DNA of 22,021 bases. Source: Lachnospiraceae bacterium UBA5895. Lineage in GTDB: Bacteria; Bacillota; Clostridia; Lachnospirales; Lachnospiraceae. Shown piece by piece: positions 15,880 through 22,021 of the stretch. Location: assembly GCA_002431915.1 (NCBI GenBank), contig DJEP01000041.1, positions 1 to 22,021 of the forward strand, written 5' to 3'. Both the position numbers and the translations under genes were made by a program. The notes under the pieces are model-generated. The model was not told where the DNA came from and searched no databases. It saw nothing but the letters and a program-made list of their open reading frames with translations. Within the stretch, counting starts at the first letter, position 1. Every line of letters starts with the position of its first letter.

Positions 15880-15966
15880 GTCAGGTATATCCTGTGGATT
15901 GAAATAATTGTAATTTTCATTAACTTACAAGAGTAGCGGTACACTTTTCCATCGTGTACCGCTACT
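15880..15966 (+). ncRNA. crRNA-like regulatory RNA (CreR/CreA-type mini-CRISPR), candidate
   Basis: The RNA would contain one degenerate repeat (15880-15905), a spacer-like segment from 15906, and a 13-bp terminal hairpin (15932-15966). The repeat has GT, then the stem CAGG/CCTG around the 5-nt loop TATAT, then TGGATTGAAAT. The true repeats have GT, a 7-bp stem, a 5-nt loop and the same 11-nt handle, so the Cas5 cutting point and the handle are kept while the stem sequence differs. Orientation is opposite to the cas genes. The spacer seed matches a TTC-flanked site next to the cas5 promoter. This fits the known Cas-regulating RNAs that guide Cascade to repress cas genes, or the antitoxin RNA of CreTA pairs. 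Sequence features are seen; expression and function are inferred. Confidence 0.72.
15932..15966. terminator. 13-bp hairpin between the crRNA-like RNA and the cas3 3' end
   Basis: A perfect 13-bp inverted repeat (AGTAGCGGTACAC at 15932-15944, GTGTACCGCTACT at 15954-15966) has a 9-nt loop. It lies 16 nt after the cas3 stop and 26 nt after the repeat handle of the convergent small RNA. T tracts are poor on both sides (TTCCATTT on the plus strand), so it may be a weak bidirectional terminator or a 3' stem that replaces the second repeat of a crRNA. Confidence 0.6.
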
Positions 15967-15982
15967 TCCATTTACTACAATA

Positions 15983-18142
15983 TTAACCAAACAGTATTCT
16001 GCCCAATTCCACTTCCAGTTTCAATCCGGTATCTTCCCGGTATTGTTCCTCCTGTGTCAACACGAAGAAATCCTGTGCATCCGGATGTACCTCTTTCAGC
16101 ATGCCTGCTCTATACATTTCATCAAACAGCATATCCCTTTTCTCATATTTCCCCTTTTTCCGGACATTCACACAGTACTGCCCCGCCTGTCGCATGCGGC
16201 TCTTCGTCAGTCCTTTTTGGCGGATCTCCTGCAAAAGAGCCTCCGCTTCCGGCTCTCTGTTAATATATACTGTGACCGTATTCTCTTCAATCAGGTTAAA
16301 TTCTCCGGCTACCGTTGCAAATTGATAATTTCCGTCCTTGAATTTATCCAATATGTTCTTCATATCCAGGCTTTCCCCCTTGATATGATACAGTCTCCGA
16401 AAATATTCTGTAATATTATCCAGTGTTGTAATATCCCTGCCTTCCGCCAGCAGATTTTTCGTTGTATCGATCTGCTGCAGCTGTCCGGATACATTTTCTC
16501 TCTCGTCCCACCGGAAAATGCGGACGATGCTCTCTTCCTTTCCTCTTTTATTATTCCGGTTGCACCGTCCTGCTGCCTGAATAATCGAATCCACACCGGC
16601 AAGTTCTCGATATACCGAAGTAAAATCCAGATCCACTCCTGCTTCCACAAGGCTCGTCGATATCACAATACATTTTTTCCCTTTTTTATCGTCCAGGCAT
16701 TTTCTGATCTCCGCAAGCACTCGTCTCCTATGCGCCGGATACATGGTTGTTGACAAATGGTAAACGCCTTCTCCCTGCAGCCGTTCATAAAGCCGCTGCG
16801 CTCGTTTTCGCGTATTCACGATACACAGTGCATGCCACTCCTGCTGCAATTTTTCCGCCATTTCCTCTTCCGTAACGGTATCAATATCCTGATAAGTTAC
16901 CCTTTCAAAAAATCGAAATTGCTCGTCTCTCCGTGGGCATAATTCCCGGGCAACATACTTTTCAGGCAGGAACTGCTGTAATGCCGGCTGCGTCGCCGTA
17001 CACAGTACAACACTTGTCCTGTATTGCTGCAACAGTTCTTCTATCATTGCCATGCACGGTTTCAAATAATTTGTAGGAAGCATCTGCGCTTCATCGAATA
17101 TGATCACACTGTTTACTATATTATGTAATTTTCTGCATTTGGAGGACTTATTGGCATATAGAGATTCAAAAAACTGGACATTTGTAGTAACTACTACCGG
17201 TTTATCCCAGTTTTCCGCTGCCAGCTGCATCGGTTTGAATTCTTCTGAACTCTCATAGTCTACATTACTGTGATTTTCCAACACATTTTCACTACCCAGA
17301 ATTTCCCGGAACACCTGCGCATTCTGCTCGATGATACTAGTATAGGGAATCACATAAATCACACGATCCATATGATGTTCCACTGCATGCCGCAATGCAA
17401 ATGCCAGAGAAGCTACCGTCTTGCCACCGCCGGTAGGCACAGTAAGTTGAAACAATCCTTGGGGAGACTTCCCTTGTTCCAGAGAATTCCGGAGAATTTC
17501 GGATCGTCTTCCATCAATCGTAGTATCATCTTGATTTTCAAGCCAGTCTGATATACGATTATGTAATTTATCCAAAAGAACTTCCATGCTCTCTCCGGAG
17601 TCTCTTTGAACCGTCCCATTGCTCATAAAAGATTCCGTATCCAGGAAATCCGCATCCACCAGGCAGGAATACAACATGCGGATAAATACACTCAGTGCAA
17701 AGCTCGGATCCTTTTCCGAATCCATGTCAATGGGTGGTGTGATAATTTGAGGGATTTCTATTTCTTTCTTATATGCACTGTAATCGCACAATCTTTTGTT
17801 AAGTCTCCCCAACAAAGAGGACGGCAATCCCTCTCGTCCCAAATCAGGTAATCCGGCATGGTGTCCGGCGATGCAATAAGTCAGGAGCCAATAACAACCG
17901 TCCAGTTTTTCACAAATCTTTGCTCCAGCTGTGGAATGATCCACCTGAATATTCAGATTTTTCTGAATCTTGCATTGAAATTCCTGAGAATACTTTCCAA
18001 TATCGTGCAACAGTCCGCAACAATATCCCCAGTCCGCTTTTCCAAATTTTGCAGCAAATTTTTCTGCAAGCTCTGCGGTTCTCTGTAAATGCTCCTTTAC
18101 TGATTGCTCTCTTTCCCCATCAATATGTGCAAGATATTCCAT
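15983..18142 (-). CDS. cas3: CRISPR-associated helicase-nuclease Cas3
   Basis: A 719-residue fused HD nuclease and SF2 helicase that degrades DNA bound by Cascade. HD part: His18, His46-Asp47 (LLHDIGKYS), His69, His94-His95 (AGHHAGLPD). Helicase part: Walker A PTGGGKT (236-242), DEAQ (350-353), TAT (382-384), STSLVEAGVDLDF (about 495-507) and motif VI QAAGRCNR (522-529). All catalytic motifs are intact. GGGGGAAG precedes the ATG, which lies 23 bp after the stop of the upstream membrane-protein gene, so cas3 may be read through from it. Unlike most type I-C loci it is separated from cas5 by a long gap and hairpin, which implies separate control. Confidence 0.97.
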   Translation of the reverse strand: MEYLAHIDGEREQSVKEHLQRTAELAEKFAAKFGKADWGYCCGLLHDIGKYSQEFQCKIQKNLNIQVDHSTAGAKICEKLDGCYWLLTYCIAGHHAGLPDLGREGLPSSLLGRLNKRLCDYSAYKKEIEIPQIITPPIDMDSEKDPSFALSVFIRMLYSCLVDADFLDTESFMSNGTVQRDSGESMEVLLDKLHNRISDWLENQDDTTIDGRRSEILRNSLEQGKSPQGLFQLTVPTGGGKTVASLAFALRHAVEHHMDRVIYVIPYTSIIEQNAQVFREILGSENVLENHSNVDYESSEEFKPMQLAAENWDKPVVVTTNVQFFESLYANKSSKCRKLHNIVNSVIIFDEAQMLPTNYLKPCMAMIEELLQQYRTSVVLCTATQPALQQFLPEKYVARELCPRRDEQFRFFERVTYQDIDTVTEEEMAEKLQQEWHALCIVNTRKRAQRLYERLQGEGVYHLSTTMYPAHRRRVLAEIRKCLDDKKGKKCIVISTSLVEAGVDLDFTSVYRELAGVDSIIQAAGRCNRNNKRGKEESIVRIFRWDERENVSGQLQQIDTTKNLLAEGRDITTLDNITEYFRRLYHIKGESLDMKNILDKFKDGNYQFATVAGEFNLIEENTVTVYINREPEAEALLQEIRQKGLTKSRMRQAGQYCVNVRKKGKYEKRDMLFDEMYRAGMLKEVHPDAQDFFVLTQEEQYREDTGLKLEVELGRILFG

Positions 18143-18165
18143 TTTCTTCCCCCGTTTCTCATAAT

Positions 18166-19092
18166 CTACTCCTTATGCTCCGGCAGCATCCCCTTAATTT
18201 TCACGCCGCTCAGATCCACATCCAGCACGATCTTCACCATCCAGAAGAACAGCAACAATACCAGTATCGGAATCACGCAGGAGGTAATGATCATCACTGC
18301 CACTGCCTCAATAAAGTGGTTCAGGGAATTCTCCACTTTCTGCACCAGCTCTTCGGTAGAAATGGTCACATTTTCCACAACATTTGCCACGGAATCCTTG
18401 GCACTGGAGATAGCATCCTTTGCCCAGTCGAAGATATTAGAAACAGAGCCGGATTCACTGTTGTTTTTCTCCTGCGTGTTTCCCGTAACAGTTCCTGTTG
18501 TACCGGTTCCGGTTGTTTCCGTCGCATTGGTGTCATTAACCAGGTCACTGTTTTCCAGTATGTTCTGTGTATTCTTGGCATCTTCTATGGTTGCCTCGAT
18601 CTGTGCCTGATAAGTGTCTCCGATAAGGTCGGATATTTTCACGCTGGCGGGAACCACGAGGAAGATGGCAATGCCGAACACTGCAAGCTTTGCCGCCAGC
18701 TTCCGCACGGTGGCATTTGCAAAAAACAGATTCAGAATCCACAGGACGCATGCTGCCGGAATCAAATATGTAAATGCCACATAGCCGGTGATGGTCACGA
18801 GATATTTTTCCAGATAGATGGCACAAAGGACAACCAGCAGATATCCGCTGACATCCGCCATTTTCTCCGCGATGGGTGTTGCCGTGTCACCCGGGAGTAA
18901 TGTGATCAGTGCCGAAGTCACCGTGGATGCCGCCGTCAGTTCCATGACCGTCTGCTTTTTCTCATCGAGAGAAGCAATCGTCTTCTGATGATTCTCCGGA
19001 GCGGAGGCGTATTTTCCGATGACAGTTATGGATAAAATAGCCACCAGTAATAATACTACTGCTGTAATGCATTTCTGTTTGTTAAAGTTCAT
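18166..19092 (-). CDS. Membrane protein of unknown function upstream of cas3
   Basis: A 308-residue protein I do not recognise. Hydrophobic segments are at about 9-26, 83-98, 101-124, 134-152 and 262-290. Between the fourth and fifth is a long hydrophilic region with a Thr/Gly/Asn/Ser-rich linker (about 182-217) and an amphipathic helix (220-258, DWAKDAISSAKDSVANVVENV). The first segment may be a signal anchor. GAAGGAAAGAAGG precedes the ATG. It ends 23 bp before cas3 on the same strand, and three direct repeats lie upstream. No motif ties it to CRISPR function; linkage may be only positional. Confidence 0.75.
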   Translation of the reverse strand: MNFNKQKCITAVVLLLVAILSITVIGKYASAPENHQKTIASLDEKKQTVMELTAASTVTSALITLLPGDTATPIAEKMADVSGYLLVVLCAIYLEKYLVTITGYVAFTYLIPAACVLWILNLFFANATVRKLAAKLAVFGIAIFLVVPASVKISDLIGDTYQAQIEATIEDAKNTQNILENSDLVNDTNATETTGTGTTGTVTGNTQEKNNSESGSVSNIFDWAKDAISSAKDSVANVVENVTISTEELVQKVENSLNHFIEAVAVMIITSCVIPILVLLLFFWMVKIVLDVDLSGVKIKGMLPEHKE

Positions 19093-19153
19093 ACTAATTA
19101 CCTTCTTTCCTTCTCGATTTCGATATTATTTCACGCAAATATCCTGCTATTAC

Positions 19154-19235
19154 ATTTTTCAGGACGTAATTTAGGCTATACACTACACTTTTCAGGACGT
19201 AATTCAGTGTTGTCTCACACTTTTCAGGACGTTAC
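19154..19235. repeat. Three direct repeats with a 32-33 bp period
   Basis: The core TTTTCAGGACGT occurs at 19156, 19189 and 19221. Flanking bases are also partly conserved (CA(C/T) before; AATT after the first two, TACT after the third). The third copy overlaps the stop codon of the aldehyde dehydrogenase gene. They sit upstream of the membrane-protein and cas3 genes. The role is unknown: operator sites, or a small repeat cluster. Confidence 0.85.
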
Positions 19236-20698
19236 TTCAAAAACCTCCGCAACAACTTTTCTTTTTTCTCATCATATCTCTGGTATCGTATCGGCAGATC
19301 CATCCATGTCTTTTTATTGACAATACTTCTATAATGGCTGAAGGTCTCGAATCCGGCACGGCCATGGTAGCCGCCCATACCGCTCTCGCCCACACCGCCG
19401 AAGGGCATGGCACTGGTAGCGAGATGGATAATGGTATCGTTGATGCAGCCGCCGCCAAAATGGCAGTGGTCTAAGATCCGCCTCTGCGCCTTTTTGTCTT
19501 CGCTGAAAAGATATAGTGCCAGGGGATGGGGATGTTCCTCCACGCAGCGGATCGCCCAATCCATAAAATCTCCCGTGGCAGCATGCATCCCCGAAGCCTC
19601 CCTGCAAAAATCATTTTTCGCAATATTTTTCTGTACAGCATCTTCATCATCTGCATTATACGTCAGCACCGGCAGGATCGGACCGAAGATTTCTTCCCCC
19701 ATCACGGCATCTTCCCAGGTCACGTCTGTCATCACTGTTGAAGCGATCCGCAGTGTCTTCTCATCATACTGCCCGCCGCAGATAATCTTTTCCGGAGCAA
19801 TCAACCCCAGCAGTCTGTGAAAATGCTTCTCGTTAATGATTTTCCCATAATCCGGATTCTGCAGGGGAGCTTCTCCAAACTGCCGGCTGATCTCCGCCCG
19901 GATGGCTTCTACCAACTGATCCCGGATCTGACCATCACACAAAATATAATCCGGCGCCACGCAGGTCTGCCCGCAATTCAGATATTTTCCGAACACGATT
20001 CTCCTCGCCGCCAGCGCAATCTTCGCCGTAGCATCTACGATGCAGGGGCTTTTACCGCCCAGCTCCAGCGTCACCGGGGTTAAGGTTTCCGCGGCACTTC
20101 TAAGCACCTCTCTGCCTACGGTCTTGCCTCCGGTGAAAAATATCATATCAAACCGCTGTTGCAACAATGCCTGGTTCTCTGCTCTGCCGCCGGTGATCAC
20201 CGCCACATATTCCGTTGGGAAGCATTCTTCCAAAATCAGTTTTAACACTGCCGCCGTCGCCGGAGCGTAAGCGCTTGGCTTTACTACCGCCGTATTTCCG
20301 GCGGCTATGGCATCAATCAGGGGATCCAGTGTCAGCAGCACCGGGTAATTCCAGGGGCTCATGATCAGCACCGTTCCGTAAGGTGATGGGGAGCGGAAGC
20401 TTCGCGCCGCGAACTGCGATAACGGTGTCGGCACTCTTTTTTCCCGCATCAATCCCCGAAGGTGCTTCTGCATCCAGGTCAGCTCCGACAGCGTCAGTCC
20501 GATCTCACACATATAGCTCTCCATCCGGCTTTTTCCCAGGTCCTGTTGCAGCGCATCGTTCAATTCTGTCTCATGATGCTGCAGGGAAGCCTTTAATTTT
20601 CCCAGCTGTTCTGCCCGGAATTCCCGGGAAAGCGTGGCTCCCGCGGCAAAATACTCTCTCTGTCTGCTTAATATTGTCCGGATCTCCTGCTCTGTCAT
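19232..20698 (-). CDS. Aldehyde dehydrogenase, class 3-like
   Basis: A 488-residue NAD(P)-dependent aldehyde dehydrogenase that oxidises aldehydes to carboxylates. Visible motifs (counting from the ATG at 20698): PWNYP with Asn117, VKPS with Lys140, FFTGGKTVGREV, LELGGKSP with Glu212, and the catalytic Cys246 in NCGQTCVAPDY. The short coenzyme loop and the C-terminal PFGGVGESGMGGYHGRAGFETFSH are typical of the class 3/YwdH-like group. AGGAGG lies 5 nt before the ATG; a GTG at 20704 is also in frame but overlaps that ribosome site. The natural aldehyde is unknown, and it has no clear partner in the window. Confidence 0.93.
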   Translation of the reverse strand: MTEQEIRTILSRQREYFAAGATLSREFRAEQLGKLKASLQHHETELNDALQQDLGKSRMESYMCEIGLTLSELTWMQKHLRGLMREKRVPTPLSQFAARSFRSPSPYGTVLIMSPWNYPVLLTLDPLIDAIAAGNTAVVKPSAYAPATAAVLKLILEECFPTEYVAVITGGRAENQALLQQRFDMIFFTGGKTVGREVLRSAAETLTPVTLELGGKSPCIVDATAKIALAARRIVFGKYLNCGQTCVAPDYILCDGQIRDQLVEAIRAEISRQFGEAPLQNPDYGKIINEKHFHRLLGLIAPEKIICGGQYDEKTLRIASTVMTDVTWEDAVMGEEIFGPILPVLTYNADDEDAVQKNIAKNDFCREASGMHAATGDFMDWAIRCVEEHPHPLALYLFSEDKKAQRRILDHCHFGGGCINDTIIHLATSAMPFGGVGESGMGGYHGRAGFETFSHYRSIVNKKTWMDLPIRYQRYDEKKEKLLRRFLK

Positions 20699-20849
20699 AG
20701 ACACCTCCTGCTTCTATTCTTTACACTGCCCTAACTATTCAGAATCCCATTCGTCAAACCGCCTCTACGAGGGTTTCTTGAATAACATTGCTCTGAATAA
20801 TTACATACTACCCAATTTTGAGCTGCGGCGCAACCGCTTCCCGGTCATC

Positions 20850-20891
20850 GCCAAATACAGATTCTTGTGCAAGCACAAATCTGTATTTGGC
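20850..20891. repeat. Long imperfect hairpin in the intergenic region
   Basis: GCCAAATACAGAT (20850-20862) pairs with ATCTGTATTTGGC (20879-20891); after a 2-nt bulge, TTGTGC pairs with GCACAA around an AA loop. The nearly fully paired 42-nt unit looks like an intergenic palindromic element rather than a terminator. The rest of 20699-20953 holds only this and a terminator. Confidence 0.7.
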
Positions 20892-20904
20892 TCATCGTAT
20901 ACAC

Positions 20905-20932
20905 AAAAACGGCAGGGTTCTCACCCCACCGT
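20905..20932 (-). terminator. Rho-independent terminator after the NSS transporter
   Basis: On the minus strand ACGGTGGGG pairs with CCCTGCCGT (9 bp, two G-U pairs) around TGAGAA, followed by a run of five T. It lies about 20 nt after the transporter stop. Confidence 0.65.
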
Positions 20933-20953
20933 CGTTTGTCTTTACAATTTTCC

Positions 20954-22021
20954 TTATTTCCATGCAAAATTTACCATTCCGTACACATAAATGAACAGCA
21001 CCGCCGCCGGCACAAAATATTTGAACACCGGTTTCATCCACGGCTGCACTTTTAAGCCTTTTCCCTCGTTGGCTTCCTCCAGGAATTTGTCCCAGCCCCA
21101 GCCTACCTTGTAGCAGCAAAATACTGCCAGCAGGATTGACCCTATGGGCATGATATTGCTCGACACCAGGAAATCCCAAAAATCCAGCCAGGTCGTTCCC
21201 GCTGCAAAAGGCTGAAAATGGATCACGCTGAAGCCCAGCGCCGTCGTCAGTGCCAGCAGAAAACATCCCGCGCCACAAACGATGCATCCCACCGGTCTCG
21301 ACCATCCGGTCAGCTCCCGGACCATCGCCAAAATATTTTCACACACTCCCAGTACCGTGGACATAGCTGCGAACACCATGAACAGGAAAAATAATGTTCC
21401 CCACCATCTGCCACCTGCCATGTTGTTGAACACAGTTGCCATAGTATCGAACAGGAGACTGGGGCCCGCCGTCACTTCCACATCATAAGTAAAGCACGCC
21501 GGGAATATAATGATTCCGGCAATCACCGCTACCAGCGTATCCAGCGTAATAATATGGATAGACTCCCCCATGAGGGAGCGGTCTTTGCCGATATAGCTTC
21601 CGAAGATTGCCATACCGCCCATGCCCACCGATAAGGTGAAAAATGCCTGATTCATGGCACCCACCACTACAGAACCGGTGATCTTGGAGAAATCGGGAAT
21701 CAGATAGAAGCTCAATCCCTCTCCGGCTCCCGGGAGCGTAAAACTATGCACTGCCAGCACCAGCATCAGCACGATCAATGCCGACATCATATACTTGGTA
21801 ATGCGCTCCAGACCACCCTGCAGGTTAAAGCTCAGGATCACGAATGCGATCACTATGGTAATCAGCAGATATGTTACATCCACGGAGGGCGTCGTGATCA
21901 TTTTTTCAAAACCGAAATCCTGATTCTGTCCCGTCAGGAATTTTACAAAATAATAGAGGATCCAGCCGGACACCACCGCATAAAATGCGATCAGTGCAAT
22001 GTTTCCAATGAGACAGACGAT
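20954..22021 (-). CDS. Sodium-dependent transporter (NSS/SNF family), 5' end outside window
   Basis: The visible 355 residues form the C-terminal three quarters of a sodium:neurotransmitter-symporter-family protein, which imports amino acids or similar solutes with sodium. The frame is open to the window edge (IVCLIGNIALIAFYAVVSGW), so the start and first helices are missing. Features include LTGQNQDFGF, a helix-rich body, AFFTLSVGMGGMAIFGSY (the helix with sodium-site residues) and FLFMVFAAMSTVLGVCENIL. It ends with a short tail after the final helix (FIYVYGMVNFAWK), and a terminator follows at 20905-20932. The substrate is unknown. Confidence 0.9.
   Translation of the reverse strand: MVCLIGNIALIAFYAVVSGWILYYFVKFLTGQNQDFGFEKMITTPSVDVTYLLITIVIAFVILSFNLQGGLERITKYMMSALIVLMLVLAVHSFTLPGAGEGLSFYLIPDFSKITGSVVVGAMNQAFFTLSVGMGGMAIFGSYIGKDRSLMGESIHIITLDTLVAVIAGIIIFPACFTYDVEVTAGPSLLFDTMATVFNNMAGGRWWGTLFFLFMVFAAMSTVLGVCENILAMVRELTGWSRPVGCIVCGAGCFLLALTTALGFSVIHFQPFAAGTTWLDFWDFLVSSNIMPIGSILLAVFCCYKVGWGWDKFLEEANEGKGLKVQPWMKPVFKYFVPAAVLFIYVYGMVNFAWK

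Noticed and set aside
17920..18900. A 326-codon plus-strand frame across the cas3 start and the membrane-protein gene
   Set aside because: It is antisense to two well-supported genes, is rich in Cys and His in a shadow-like pattern, and has no start signal.

Overview
This window looks like a chromosomal segment from an anaerobic gut Firmicute, most likely a Lachnospiraceae-type Clostridium relative. The evidence is AGGAGG-type ribosome sites on nearly every gene, moderate GC with AT-rich intergenic regions, and a gene mix typical of that group (C69 dipeptidase, GH28 glycosidase, compact type I-C CRISPR-Cas). This placement is inference; there is no rRNA or marker gene in the window.

Layout. 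1-3991: a leftward set of methyltransferase, GH28 glycoside hydrolase and C69 dipeptidase, with a candidate promoter at 3963-3991 and a terminator at 139-166. 4193-5143: a rightward tRNA-dihydrouridine synthase, convergent with a broken transglutaminase-like gene (5168-5973). 6143-6697: a small lipoprotein. 6730-9354: a leftward group of metallophosphoesterase, amino-acid permease and a HicB-type antitoxin gene carrying a one-base homopolymer frameshift. 9518-18142: a complete type I-C CRISPR-Cas locus, transcribed leftward in the order cas3 - (377-bp gap) - cas5 - cas8c (with internal cas11c) - cas7 - cas4 - cas1 - cas2 - leader - array (8 perfect and 2 degenerate 32-nt repeats, 9 spacers). 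18166-22021: a membrane protein of unknown function just upstream of cas3, three 33-bp-spaced direct repeats, an aldehyde dehydrogenase, and a sodium:neurotransmitter-symporter-family transporter cut by the window edge.

The most interesting element is in the 377-bp gap between cas3 and cas5. On the strand opposite the cas genes there is a single degenerate CRISPR repeat (15880-15905). It keeps the 5' GT, a hairpin flush with the Cas5 cleavage point, the 5-nt loop size and the exact 11-nt crRNA 5' handle TGGATTGAAAT. An extended -10 box places transcription start at about its first base. The spacer-like sequence that follows (from 15906) matches, at 16 of its first 17 positions, a site on the other strand of the same gap (15827 to 15811). 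That site is preceded by TTC, the type I-C PAM, and its full-length footprint would end one base before the -35 box of the likely cas5 operon promoter. This is the design of a Cas-regulating crRNA-like RNA (CreR/CreA type): loaded into Cascade, it would bind the cas promoter through a partial, seed-only match and repress it rather than cut. I therefore propose an autorepressing mini-CRISPR in a type I-C system. The DNA features are seen directly; the function is inference.
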